Shown: piece by piece, positions 8,030-15,570 of the stretch | How the letters are laid out: every line of letters starts with the position of its first letter | How positions within the stretch are numbered: position 1 is the stretch's first letter | Virus record (IMG/VR): IMGVR_UViG_3300010399_000017 | Coordinates: 1-42,542 of that record | Origin: a virus | DNA: 42,542 bases | Direction: 5' to 3' (one strand) | Notes under the pieces: model-generated | Told to the model about the DNA's origin: nothing | Database searches by the model: none | What the model saw: only the letters and a program-made list of their open reading frames with translations | Translations under genes and position numbers: made by a program

Positions 8030-9246
8030 AAGATTTCCCCGGGATCCCCTTCGCCTCGCTGCCGGATCCCACGGCCCCGGACTTCTCCAACCGACTCCGA
8101 AACATACTCGGCTCCATCGACGCATGGGCACGGGATGCTTCTCAGGGAATGTCACGGCTCAAGGCAGGACAGGCTCCCGGAGGGTCGGGGTCGTCAGTCT
8201 TTGGGAACTCGACGGTCACGCTGGCGAACGCGGGTAGTAACTCGGTCCAGCCGGTGTCCCAGTCCGGGAATATCCAAGAGTGGCGGGACTTCTCGGGGAC
8301 GTTGCGGGTCGCCATCGACCAGTTCGGGTTCCTGCGGTTCACGGCGAGTACGTGGACGATCTTGACGACGAGCGCCAATGCTGGCGTGACCACGGGGGGA
8401 ACCCTGTTCGGTCAGGGCCTGAGCATCATCACCTACCCGGGCGGAGTGACGGTTGCAGGAATCGACGCGACAGGGGCTGCGAGTTTCTCGAATCTTTCTG
8501 TAGCGTCTGGGCAGATTGTTGTGGACGCCGATGGATTCGTCGATTCGTTCACCATCAAGGACAGCGGCACAGGATTCATCGGTACCTTGACTTGGGTGGG
8601 CATGGGCTCGGGTGATGTCGTCACCATCCCCGCAGGTACTGCCACGCTACTTAGCGGCAGCAATACCATCAATGTCAGCAACAAGACGCTCCTGACATCG
8701 ACGGTGGTCCGCTGCAACACCGCTGCCGGGGTGACGTTCCAAGACAACACCGGCACGACGAAGCAGATGCGGTTCGACCTGTCAGGGATCACCGCAGGGA
8801 CCACGAGAGCCCAGAAGTGGCAGGACACCGCAGGCTCAGTGGTCACGGTCGGCAACACGGCGTCGGCCTCGGGTGTCTTGGGGACGATTGCTCTCACCGC
8901 CCAGACCAACAGCATCGCTGTCCAGACCATGCTCACGGGCAATGCTTCGAGCGCCGGACTCTACCGGCTGTCGTTCTACCTGAAGACCACGACGGCTGGT
9001 TCTGGTGGGGACGTGGTCAAGGTGACAGCGGCGTGGAATGACGGCGCGGCCCAGACGCTGGATGTCCCGATGCTCAACGCCACGGCCATCGTCAACAACC
9101 TGGACCTGGGGACCCTGAACGCCTTCGTCCAAGGTTCCATCGTTGTCAAGGCAGCCGCGAGCCAGAACGTGACGTTCACGACCACGGTAACCAAGGCTGG
9201 AACCCCGCAGTACAGCGTGGACGCCCGGATAGAGTCACTCGGCTAA
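8026..9246 (+). CDS. Putative tail fibre / tail-associated beta protein
   Basis: A 406-residue protein starting with GTG that overlaps the nozzle stop codon (GTGA). Residues 1-50 form a polar N-terminus with a helix (FSNRLRNILGSIDAWARDASQGM), a likely attachment region. The remainder is rich in serine, threonine, glycine and valine with alternating strand pattern and no cysteine-pair motif, as in fibre or spike shafts. Residues about 280-400 resemble a lectin-like sandwich (LYRLSFYLKTTTAG, then DVVKVTAAWN). No enzyme signature is visible. A baseplate or fibre role follows from order and composition. Confidence 0.55.
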   Translation: MKDFPGIPFASLPDPTAPDFSNRLRNILGSIDAWARDASQGMSRLKAGQAPGGSGSSVFGNSTVTLANAGSNSVQPVSQSGNIQEWRDFSGTLRVAIDQFGFLRFTASTWTILTTSANAGVTTGGTLFGQGLSIITYPGGVTVAGIDATGAASFSNLSVASGQIVVDADGFVDSFTIKDSGTGFIGTLTWVGMGSGDVVTIPAGTATLLSGSNTINVSNKTLLTSTVVRCNTAAGVTFQDNTGTTKQMRFDLSGITAGTTRAQKWQDTAGSVVTVGNTASASGVLGTIALTAQTNSIAVQTMLTGNASSAGLYRLSFYLKTTTAGSGGDVVKVTAAWNDGAAQTLDVPMLNATAIVNNLDLGTLNAFVQGSIVVKAAASQNVTFTTTVTKAGTPQYSVDARIESLG

Positions 9247-9250
9247 GATA

Positions 9251-9279
9251 TTGACTGGGGGGTTAGGGGTTCCTACGCT
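9251..9279 (+). promoter_or_regulatory. Possible sigma70-type promoter before ejection genes
   Basis: TTGACT (9251-9256), a 17-base spacer, then TACGCT (9274-9279). The -35 box is good, the -10 box weak. It sits in one of the few intergenic gaps of the late operon, just upstream of the gene at 9302, and shares its pattern with the minus-strand promoter at 18452-18480. Confidence 0.35.
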
Positions 9280-9301
9280 CCCCGACGACTGGAGGGTTGC
9301 G

Positions 9302-9901
9302 ATGTCCATGATGCCGAACTTGAGCGGGCTAACCCCGACGTCGGGTCTGACTGCCGGTGGTGGTGCTGCAGCGGCCGGAGGCATGAGCCCGCTCCTGTTG
9401 CCGCTGCTCCTGTCCTTCGGGCCCTCTGTGGCCGGGAAGTTCTTCGGCGACCCGATGGAGAAGCTGAGGCGGCAGATCCTGAGTCTCCTTACCCCCCAGA
9501 TGATCGCCAAGATGACCCAGCAGTTCTACCAGCAGGCCATCTCGAGCCCGGCCTACTCGAACGCCCTGGGGACCATCGCCACCGGGGCCAACGCCACAGC
9601 CAACACGGTGGGGGCGAACCTTGCTGCCCGGGGTCTGGGGACCACCGGTACGGGAGCAGTCCTGAGCGGTCTGACTCCTTCGCTGGTCGGGGCCCAGACC
9701 TCTGGCTTGAGGGCGGGGGCCTACGAGTCCTCGCGGCAGCAGGCGCTGGACACCATCAGCAAGCAGATCGAGGCTCTCTACAAGACCTCGGGACCCTCCC
9801 AGACCCAGCAGTTGTTCTCCGGGGGGCTATCGGCGTTCTCTCCCTATCTGGAGTCCTATCTGCGGAACAAGTTCCCGAGCCTGATGCCGACGAGGCCGTG
9901 A
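9302..9901 (+). CDS. Putative internal virion / ejection protein A
   Basis: A 199-residue protein with a GGAGGG site 7 bases before ATG. An alanine/glycine-rich N-terminus leads to a hydrophobic stretch at about residues 29-45 (PLLLPLLLSFGPSVAG), which could insert in a membrane. The rest is helical and alanine-rich (ISSPAYSNALGTIATGANAT). It begins a set of three consecutive proteins of this style between the fibre-like gene and endolysin. In podoviruses this position often holds DNA ejection proteins, which are released ahead of the DNA and cross the host envelope. No family recognised; the role is inferred from order and composition. Confidence 0.5.
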   Translation: MSMMPNLSGLTPTSGLTAGGGAAAAGGMSPLLLPLLLSFGPSVAGKFFGDPMEKLRRQILSLLTPQMIAKMTQQFYQQAISSPAYSNALGTIATGANATANTVGANLAARGLGTTGTGAVLSGLTPSLVGAQTSGLRAGAYESSRQQALDTISKQIEALYKTSGPSQTQQLFSGGLSAFSPYLESYLRNKFPSLMPTRP

Positions 9902-9902
9902 C

Positions 9903-11216
9903 ATGAACTACAACATCCCGCTGGACCCGGCGGCCTTCGCCACCCTCCAGAACACCATGACCGAGGGGGCGTTGAAGTCGTACATGGAGCGGGCGGCGGC
10001 GGAGACCCAGAAGCAACTGCAGCAGACCACGACCGCGGCCACCCAAGAGGCCCAGAGCGCCTCGCAGGACTACCTGCAGGCGGCCCAGCAGCCGGTCCCA
10101 GAGCCTGATGCACTGGCCCAGTTCGTTCCCTCGCTGCTCGGTAACATCGCCTCGGTCATCTCCCAGAACCCGAGTTACCGCGAGCAGGCGCAGAAGGACA
10201 TCCACGAGAAGCGGCAGGACCTGCGGCAGAAGCGGGCCGACAACCTTATGGCCTTGAAGGATATGTGGGACACGAAAGCGAGGCTGGCGGCGAATGCCGG
10301 GGACCGCGAGGCGGAGATCAATGCGCGGTTAAAGGTCGAGCAATTGTCGAAGATCGCGGAGCAGATGCTCGAGACCCAGCGCGAGGCACATGGGATTGAG
10401 CTCGAGAAGCTGAAGCAGAAGGGTGACCGAGAGCGGGACGTGGCCGCCAAGGAGATCGCTGGTATCCGTGCTGGTCAGGACGCCACGGCAGCGGAGGAAG
10501 CGGCGTTCGGGAATGCGGTCTACACGACCCGGGCTGGGAACACGTTCTTGGACCTGACGAACGTCGGGACGCCGAAGCAGAAGGACAAGGCCACCCAGTA
10601 CGCCGCCACGAACAAGATGACCCCGATAGACAAGAACGCCGCCACCCAGTTGCGGACGATGGACGAAGTGCTCGGGGGATTGGACCAGATTGAATCCGTG
10701 TTGGGACGTGTTCTGCCACACCAGACCGGTAACGTGGTCCGGGACTTCATCACCCGGCAGGCCGTGGGGGCGAAGAACGCCGCCCAAGCTGCGAGCCAGG
10801 CTGGCTCTGAGCAGGCAGCTTTCGGCAGCACCTACCCGCTGGCCATCCGCAGTCTACAGGCTGTGGCGGCAGGGCCGGGGTCCGGGTTCCGGCTGAACCA
10901 GGCAGAGATCAACATGATCCAGAGGCGCTGGCCGCGGTTGAACGACAACATCGAGACGGCCAAGGCGAAGCTCGCCTGGGAGCGCTGGTTCCTTCAGAAC
11001 AAGGAGAACAGCTACTTCAAGCGGGACTGGCGCGTGACCGAGGAACCTATCGTTCCCGGGATGCCGGTTACTGGAATCCTCTCAGGGCCTCAGGGGACGC
11101 AGGGTGTCAGGCGGGTCAAGGTCAAGCGGAAGTCGGATGGGCGGACGGGCTACATCAACGACAACGACCCTGACTTGAAGTCCGGTCTGTTCGTGCGGGT
11201 CCCTGATGGCCAGTAA
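9903..11216 (+). CDS. Putative internal virion / ejection protein B, coiled coil
   Basis: A 437-residue, mostly helical protein. Residues about 18-65 and 95-200 are glutamine-, alanine- and charge-rich, with clear coiled-coil character (KLKQKGDRERDVAAKEIAGI). A less charged region at 230-350 includes LGGLDQIESVLGRVLP. The C-terminal 60 residues look like a compact beta domain (VRRVKVKRKSDGRTGYIND). No transmembrane segment or catalytic motif. It starts one base after the previous stop and overlaps the next gene by 11 bases, so the three are expressed together. Likely packaged in the capsid and ejected with DNA, by analogy of position. Confidence 0.5.
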   Translation: MNYNIPLDPAAFATLQNTMTEGALKSYMERAAAETQKQLQQTTTAATQEAQSASQDYLQAAQQPVPEPDALAQFVPSLLGNIASVISQNPSYREQAQKDIHEKRQDLRQKRADNLMALKDMWDTKARLAANAGDREAEINARLKVEQLSKIAEQMLETQREAHGIELEKLKQKGDRERDVAAKEIAGIRAGQDATAAEEAAFGNAVYTTRAGNTFLDLTNVGTPKQKDKATQYAATNKMTPIDKNAATQLRTMDEVLGGLDQIESVLGRVLPHQTGNVVRDFITRQAVGAKNAAQAASQAGSEQAAFGSTYPLAIRSLQAVAAGPGSGFRLNQAEINMIQRRWPRLNDNIETAKAKLAWERWFLQNKENSYFKRDWRVTEEPIVPGMPVTGILSGPQGTQGVRRVKVKRKSDGRTGYINDNDPDLKSGLFVRVPDGQ

Positions 11217-12492
11217 CTCGTTCGTTCCCGACACGGTCCCGGTCAAGGGCCACTCGCGGAAGATGCCGGCCAAGCGCGACACGGCACGGACGTCATCCTT
11301 CGTTGAGGAGGAGCCGGGGTCTGCGAGCATCCCGCGTCCGGACTTCGCCCCGCTCGAGCAGCAGGCGACCGAGGACCATCCGGAGACGGCATTCGGGCAG
11401 CCCATCAGGCAGCGTCGGGATTTCACTCGGACCGCAGCCAACCTCGCCGGCATGGCGGGGTCCCTGCTGGCTCCGGAGGTCAAGATGGCGGGGCCGATGG
11501 CTGGTCTTGTTGCCAAGGCCCCAGGGTTCATACAGCCGGTACTGAATGCAGCGCCCAGCGCCCTGAATCGTGCTGTCTTTGCTGCCGGCGGGGCTGCTGC
11601 TGTCGATCCCCATGAAGCCCTGCCCAACGCTGTTGCGTCTTTGGCCGGGGAACCTCTGGCTGGGGCCTTGAGTTGGGCAGGCAGAGGAGCGATGGGTGTT
11701 GCTCTCAAGGCTGCCCCGAGAGAGGCAGCGACGGCGGTTCGGGAGGGCATCCCAGCGACTTCAGGGGGAGTCCGCAAGCTGTTCGGGAAGATCGGACAGG
11801 TCGGCAATGACATCAGGGCTGCCGTGACCCGGGCTTCCCGAGGCGGGAAGTTGCGGCTTAATCCGCAGGGAGTGGCGAAAGAAATCGAGAAGCGGGTCCA
11901 AGCCGATCTTGGCAAATCCAGCACCATCGGTGCTGCGGAACTGGACAAGCTGGCAGACCTCAGGGCTCAGTTTGAGAAGAATAGTGGAAGTGCCTTGAAG
12001 TTGGACCAAGCTCATGTGTTCAAGCAGAGCGCTGGGGCTGAAGCCTCGCCACAGTTCGTTCGCCTTGAGAACGGCCAACAGGTCCAGCTCCCGAGCGACC
12101 CGGTCAAGCAGTTGTGGAAGCTGCATGAGTCCGAGGTCTTGAACGAGACGCTCCGCAAGGTGGTTCCTGAGTATGAGAAGTTGAACGCTCGCCAGTCCGA
12201 GTTGATCGCCCTGAAGAACGTGTTGGCTCCTGACATCCCCGGACGTCTGGGTGCTGGGGCCAGGTTCATGCAAGTGGCGACCAGTCCTGCAGCGAGAACC
12301 ATCGGTGGGGCGACGGCTGGGGCGATGCTGCCGGCCCATAGTCCCGGGGCGAGGGTCGAACATGCGATGGCTGGGGCCGCACTCTCCAACCCCGCAGTCC
12401 TTTCCTATCTGGCCTTGATCGCTAACAACCCGGCGCTACTGAGACTGGTCGGACGCAGCGGTCAGGCTGTCTATGGCGCGGTGGGCCAGTGA
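11206..12492 (+). CDS. Putative internal virion / ejection protein C
   Basis: A 428-residue protein with a disordered polar N-terminus (residues 1-70), then an alanine/glycine-rich hydrophobic region (about 75-175) containing short segments that could associate with membranes (LAGMAGSLLAPEVKMAGPM). Residues 200-330 are amphipathic and helical, and the C-terminal 80 residues are again alanine-rich (IGGATAGAMLPAHSPGA). No catalytic signature, including no lytic transglycosylase motif. It overlaps both neighbours. The order and the mixture of hydrophobic and helical segments suggest an ejection protein, but this is inference. Confidence 0.45.
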   Translation: MASNSFVPDTVPVKGHSRKMPAKRDTARTSSFVEEEPGSASIPRPDFAPLEQQATEDHPETAFGQPIRQRRDFTRTAANLAGMAGSLLAPEVKMAGPMAGLVAKAPGFIQPVLNAAPSALNRAVFAAGGAAAVDPHEALPNAVASLAGEPLAGALSWAGRGAMGVALKAAPREAATAVREGIPATSGGVRKLFGKIGQVGNDIRAAVTRASRGGKLRLNPQGVAKEIEKRVQADLGKSSTIGAAELDKLADLRAQFEKNSGSALKLDQAHVFKQSAGAEASPQFVRLENGQQVQLPSDPVKQLWKLHESEVLNETLRKVVPEYEKLNARQSELIALKNVLAPDIPGRLGAGARFMQVATSPAARTIGGATAGAMLPAHSPGARVEHAMAGAALSNPAVLSYLALIANNPALLRLVGRSGQAVYGAVGQ

Positions 12493-13004
12493 CCCTTGAC
12501 CGTACTCAACGTCTATCACCGCACTTCCTACTTCGGGAACTAATCCCCAAGGACTGCACCGAGGTCCCGCCGTGGATCTTGGGGGAGCTGTCGGACCTCT
12601 GTGCAGAACTGCTGGAACCCATACGGGTCAAGTTCGGCCCCCTGGTCATCCACGATGCCTACCGTCCCTCGGAGTTGAATGACCGGGTCGGGGGTGTGAC
12701 GTCTTCTGACCACTTGAATGGCAGGGCAGCCGACTTCCATGTTACGGGGAACCTCGACAGGTCATGGCAGGAGCAGACCATCGAAGCGTTCCACTGGACG
12801 AGGACTTACCTGAATGGCCGGTTCGGCCAACTCATCCTCGAGGACCATCGGAAGGCCCTCTCTAACCAAGCGAAGCTCTGGGTCCACATCGCGATGCCAT
12901 CGGAGAAGCATCCGGGTACGAGCCGGGACTTGAACTCGGTCCTGGTCTCGCTGGAACCCAAGCGGTACGTGTCACTGACGGAGTCGGTCACAGGCGTTGG
13001 GTAG
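12489..13004 (+). CDS. Endolysin, peptidase M15 family (zinc D-Ala-D-Ala type)
   Basis: A 171-residue murein peptidase that would cleave peptide cross-links of peptidoglycan to release progeny. The zinc signature is clear: SSDHLNGRAADFH at residues 72-84 supplies His75 and Asp82, and LWVHIAMP supplies His133. HDAYRP at 55-60 is the conserved strand before the metal site. No signal peptide or cell-wall binding domain is seen, so release should depend on a holin. GTG start overlaps the previous stop (GTGA). Three small membrane-protein genes follow directly, forming a lysis block. Size fits single-domain M15 (Peptidase_M15_3) endolysins. Confidence 0.88.
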   Translation: MTLDRTQRLSPHFLLRELIPKDCTEVPPWILGELSDLCAELLEPIRVKFGPLVIHDAYRPSELNDRVGGVTSSDHLNGRAADFHVTGNLDRSWQEQTIEAFHWTRTYLNGRFGQLILEDHRKALSNQAKLWVHIAMPSEKHPGTSRDLNSVLVSLEPKRYVSLTESVTGVG

Positions 13005-13074
13005 AGAGTGAACTGGGCCGTCGCGGCGGGGAGGTCCCCCCAGACTCGCCGGGCCATGAGTGGGGAGATGGAAG

Positions 13075-13296
13075 GTGACTCAATGGCTGACAGACCCCAA
13101 GAGCATCGCGCTTATAGCTGGAGCAGCGGTGCAACTCATCATCACGGTGTGGCACTCGCGACAGACGGCAGCGGTGGTGGAGGAACTGGTGGAGTGGAGG
13201 CTCCAGGTGGTGGCTACGCTAGCCGCCCTGGAAACCAAGTCGAACCAGGCCCAAGAGGAGATTCTAAGGCTTCGCAACCTGCTGGAGAAAGCGTGA
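13075..13296 (+). CDS. Small membrane protein with coiled coil (spanin- or holin-accessory-like)
   Basis: About 73 residues. A single transmembrane segment near the N-terminus (PKSIALIAGAAVQLIITVW) is followed by a charged helix with heptad pattern (EELVEWRLQVVATLAALE). This is the layout of inner-membrane spanin subunits or XhlA-like holin partners. GTG 13075, 10-15 bases after GGGGAG, is preferred; GTG 13060 is an in-frame alternative that adds five residues. It overlaps the next gene by GTGA. No lipobox-containing partner is visible, so a classical two-component spanin cannot be confirmed. Confidence 0.6.
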   Translation: MTQWLTDPKSIALIAGAAVQLIITVWHSRQTAAVVEELVEWRLQVVATLAALETKSNQAQEEILRLRNLLEKA

Positions 13297-13409
13297 CCAG
13301 CCTGATCTCGCGGATACGGGCCACGAATCGCAGGGCATTCTTTCTCGCAATCGGCAACATCCTCTTCTGGTCAGGGTTGATCGCTGTATTCATGCTGATG
13401 AAACGATAA
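13293..13409 (+). CDS. Single-span membrane microprotein of the lysis block
   Basis: A 38-residue protein starting with GTG in a GTGA overlap with the upstream gene. A basic N-terminus (RIRATNRR) precedes one hydrophobic span (FFLAIGNILFWSGLIAVFM) and a short basic end. The positive-inside rule places the N-terminus in the cytoplasm. Its position between a coiled-coil membrane protein and the holin-like protein suggests a role in lysis, for example a pinholin or antiholin. The function is inferred only from size, topology and neighbours. Confidence 0.6.
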   Translation: MTSLISRIRATNRRAFFLAIGNILFWSGLIAVFMLMKR

Positions 13410-13420
13410 GGAGGTCGCTC

Positions 13421-13789
13421 GTGGATGGATTCCTGAAAGCCCTGCAGGCGGTGTTGAACGCGGTGAACGAGCCCACCATCAAGGCGGCTCTGGGGTTCGT
13501 CACCGGCATGGTGTGGACCCGGTGGCCCAACGCGCAGAAGAAGGCTATTCCCTTCGTCAACTTCATCGTCAGCGCAGCCTTGGGAGCAGCCCAGGTACTG
13601 CTGGCCCTCGCGACAGCCACAGGTCTTCATACGGCTGTTGCTGCGGCTGAACCATCGACGTGGGCCAAGGTGCTGGACGCCATCGTGGGTACGGTGGTGC
13701 CGGTGGTCGTCGCCACGGGAGTCCACACGGGCTGGAAGAACACGCTGGAGTGGATCTCGCAGGGCTACATGCTGTTCAAGAAGAAGTGA
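13421..13789 (+). CDS. Putative holin
   Basis: A 122-residue membrane protein. AAGGAGG lies 7 bases before the GTG start. Two clear spans (about 45-68, FVNFIVSAALGAAQVLLALA; and about 83-102, VLDAIVGTVVPVVVATGVH) follow an amphipathic or weakly hydrophobic N-terminal segment (about 20-32). The C-terminus is short and basic (YMLFKKK). Length, span number and charged tail fit holins, which permeabilise the inner membrane so that the signal-less endolysin can escape. It is close to the M15 endolysin gene. No family assigned. Confidence 0.65.
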   Translation: MDGFLKALQAVLNAVNEPTIKAALGFVTGMVWTRWPNAQKKAIPFVNFIVSAALGAAQVLLALATATGLHTAVAAAEPSTWAKVLDAIVGTVVPVVVATGVHTGWKNTLEWISQGYMLFKKK

Positions 13790-13796
13790 GGGGGCC

Positions 13797-13991
13797 ATGG
13801 CGAAACTGAAGTTGGTGCAGCGGCGTGGAGAAACGACGGGGAAGATCGCATCGGACGTGTTGGCCATCGTGCCGAACGAGCACGCGCATGGACCTCATGC
13901 GGGGCTGGTAGCGGTTACGCAACGGGCAGGGGATCCGAACGTGGAGTTCGAGTTCGCTGACGGCCCCATCGAGGTGTCGGAGGACGAGTAG
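13797..13991 (+). CDS. Small hypothetical protein at end of late operon
   Basis: A 64-residue soluble protein with a GAGGGGG ribosome site. The N-terminus is basic (MAKLKLVQRRGETT), the end strongly acidic (VSEDE). The strand-rich centre could be a small beta barrel. It is the last plus-strand gene before the convergent early operon and is followed by a terminator hairpin. No family recognised. Confidence 0.7.
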   Translation: MAKLKLVQRRGETTGKIASDVLAIVPNEHAHGPHAGLVAVTQRAGDPNVEFEFADGPIEVSEDE

Positions 13992-14019
13992 GGGGACGTC
14001 GTCGAGACGGTACCGTGAA

Positions 14020-14481
14020 TCAGCCGGTGCGAGCCCTGAGGCCGGACCCCTCGGGGCTTTCCCTTTGGTAGCGCTTCAACTCCTGCTGGAGCCAGAGCAG
14101 GGTCAGCCGGCGGTCGATCTTCTTCCCCTTGTTGGCGAAGTAGAAGGCGTCGATCTCCTCCATCCGGCCGGGGAACCGGCTCCGGAACCACGCCTTGGGG
14201 TCGAACCCCGGGGGAGGCTCGTGCCACTTGAACTTGTGGCAGCCCGCACAGAGCGTCTTAGTAGCCAGCGGGACCCAGACAAGGCTCCGATAGCTCCGGT
14301 TATAGACGTGTGACCACTGCAGTCTGGTGGTCTTCCCGCACATTACGCAGCGGTAGCCATCCCTGGCGAAGACCACGGCCCTACAGGCGTCATCGAGCAT
14401 CTTGTTGGTGATGGTGCCGCGGGCGACCAAACGTCGACGACGCAGGGGACCACGCCGTTTCAAGAATCCTCCGCGCTTCAT
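14020..14481 (-). CDS. HNH / NinG-like endonuclease
   Basis: A 153-residue protein. After a very basic N-terminus (residues 1-22), YRCVMCGKTTRLQWSHVYNR (about 44-63) and CAGCHKFKWHEPP (about 78-90) give two CxxC pairs, the WSH histidine and a distal histidine, the layout of zinc-stabilised HNH nucleases and of lambda NinG recombination proteins. A C-terminal helical tail contains RRLTLLWLQQELKRYQRE. Such enzymes cut branched or double-stranded DNA. GGAGGAAGC precedes the ATG. It is the most distal gene of the early minus-strand operon. NinG-like recombination nuclease versus homing-type HNH cannot be separated; the operon context favours the former. Confidence 0.75.
   Translation of the reverse strand: MKRGGFLKRRGPLRRRRLVARGTITNKMLDDACRAVVFARDGYRCVMCGKTTRLQWSHVYNRSYRSLVWVPLATKTLCAGCHKFKWHEPPPGFDPKAWFRSRFPGRMEEIDAFYFANKGKKIDRRLTLLWLQQELKRYQRESPEGSGLRARTG
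14032..14066 (+). terminator. Rho-independent terminator of the late operon
   Basis: Arms AGCCCTGAGG (14032-14041) and CCTCGGGGCT (14049-14058), with one G-T wobble and a 7-base loop, are followed by TTTCCCTTT. The orientation fits transcripts coming from the left. The structure overlaps the 3' end of the convergent HNH gene. Read on the other strand it has no T-run, so it should act mainly in one direction. Confidence 0.7.
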
Positions 14482-14496
14482 GCTTCCTCCCTGAAA

Positions 14497-14793
14497 CTAG
14501 GCCTTCTTGTCAAACGACACGACAGCAACGCCAAGGCCATCTTTCCATCCTTGTTGTGCATGCTTGGGGCAGACCCATGGCCCCGAATCGGTGGCGTATC
14601 GACTCAGAGTTATCGTCGTGATCCCGAGCAGAGAACATGGGTAGCAGACGTTCTTGCCGGCTGCTATCTCTGACTCGGCGGTACGTCCCATGGCTTGCCA
14701 CGCATGTTCCATGGACTTGGGGTCGTCGGCGTCACCCCATAGCTTCCTGATGCCGACCTGCATCTGTCTGGCGTACTCATCAGCGAAGGTCAT
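14497..14793 (-). CDS. Hypothetical protein with zinc-knuckle-like cysteines
   Basis: A 98-residue soluble protein with GGAGG before its ATG, which overlaps the upstream stop (ATGA). The first 50 residues are helical. Residues about 50-56 (CYPCSLLG) and 75-79 (CPKHA) form a C-x2-C ... C-x2-H set likely to bind zinc. No catalytic signature. It is one of several early genes with paired cysteines. I do not recognise the family. Confidence 0.7.
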   Translation of the reverse strand: MTFADEYARQMQVGIRKLWGDADDPKSMEHAWQAMGRTAESEIAAGKNVCYPCSLLGITTITLSRYATDSGPWVCPKHAQQGWKDGLGVAVVSFDKKA

Positions 14794-14975
14794 TTCTCCT
14801 CCCTGAAATAAAGGCCACCGGGAACCGTTTCCCACGATCCTCCCAGCCCGAACTCGACTGCCGCAGGCTGTCCGGTCCCGATGGCCACATTCGCCGTGCC
14901 GCCCGGGGTCATGGTGTATCCCATGGACGTCGCAATCCACCCGCACCACGCCCCAGGCACGACGCACGGCTTCAC
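14790..14975 (-). CDS. Small hypothetical protein
   Basis: About 61 residues with a GTG start overlapping the previous stop (GTGA) and an ATGA overlap into the next gene. The second half (FGLGGSWETVPGGLYFREEK) looks like a small strand-rich domain. An internal ATG at residue 18 (MGYTMTPGGTANVAIGTGQ) could be the true start. No family recognised; translational coupling on both sides supports it as a real gene. Confidence 0.55.
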   Translation of the reverse strand: MKPCVVPGAWCGWIATSMGYTMTPGGTANVAIGTGQPAAVEFGLGGSWETVPGGLYFREEK

Positions 14976-15379
14976 CCATGGATCTTATCGTCTGCAGCGT
15001 CGAAATCGAATTCAGCGTCGATCTCGCGCTTCAACGCATTACGCTTGCTGTTGTTGTCGAAGGCTTCGTAGCAGCGGGCCAGCGCCATCTCGAAGTCGAA
15101 CGACAGGGGCGAAACCCTGACTTCGCTCATGTCCTTCCGGACGAAATTCTCCAATTCCCAGCCGGCCTCGTTGACGGCCCGGAGTTCCCGTATCAGCCGA
15201 GTGAAGTTGGCGGTGACCCGTGCTGACAGGGGTGAGTTGCCCCAAGACTCCCGCAGGGCGGTGAACTGGCGTTTGAGGACGATGCGCTTGGCTTCATCGG
15301 GCTGATGCTCGTGTTTCAGCTCGGTGATGATGACGCGGTCCCAGAGCTCGCCGGGGGAGATCTGCGTCCAGATGGCCAT
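14972..15379 (-). CDS. DUF6165-like protein
   Basis: A 135-residue helical protein. The N-terminus (ISPGELWDRVIITELKHE) and C-terminal region (RCYEAFDNNSKRNALKREID) match what I know of DUF6165 proteins, whose usual signatures are a VSPGELIDKITIL-like start and a TNDxRAxLKREIN-like end. Bacterial members tend to sit in polysaccharide gene clusters, and their biochemical role is not established. That association is notable because this phage carries a large glycan cassette elsewhere. ATG overlaps the previous stop by one base (TGATG). The family call is by recognition only. Confidence 0.65.
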   Translation of the reverse strand: MAIWTQISPGELWDRVIITELKHEHQPDEAKRIVLKRQFTALRESWGNSPLSARVTANFTRLIRELRAVNEAGWELENFVRKDMSEVRVSPLSFDFEMALARCYEAFDNNSKRNALKREIDAEFDFDAADDKIHG

Positions 15380-15570
15380 CAGAGGATCCCCGCATGACGC
15401 GCGTCAGCGGTTGCGAGGCGGGCGACCTCTCTTGCGTGGCGGAGTTGCTTCTTGGTCTCGTTGAACTCCCGGCCCATCTGGCTGGTCTTGGACTCGAGGT
15501 TGTGGAGCTTGACCAGTGCCAGGCTCAGTCCGGCGCGGACCTTCGATTTCCGGCTTTGTGGACGGTGCAT
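15379..15570 (-). CDS. Small coiled-coil protein
   Basis: A 63-residue basic protein, nearly all helix, with heptad pattern (LALVKLHNLESKTSQMG). AAAGGA stands 8 bases before ATG 15570, and a longer frame upstream is disfavoured for that reason. The 15 bases AGACCACGAGAAAGG directly upstream are identical to those in the leader of the first gene of the operon (22705-22719, minus strand). It lies wholly inside the overlap with the gene at 15404-15796, read in another frame. Function unknown. Confidence 0.65.
   Translation of the reverse strand: MHRPQSRKSKVRAGLSLALVKLHNLESKTSQMGREFNETKKQLRHAREVARLATADARHAGIL

Noticed and set aside
13008-13409. Single 133-residue protein starting at 13008
   Set aside because: The first 95 residues are low-complexity and overlap the coiled-coil membrane gene in another frame; GTG 13293 in a GTGA overlap gives a compact 38-residue membrane protein instead.
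14007-14016. ACGGTACCGT palindrome as minus-strand terminator
   Set aside because: Only ten bases, no loop and no T-run on either side; it cannot form a convincing terminator.
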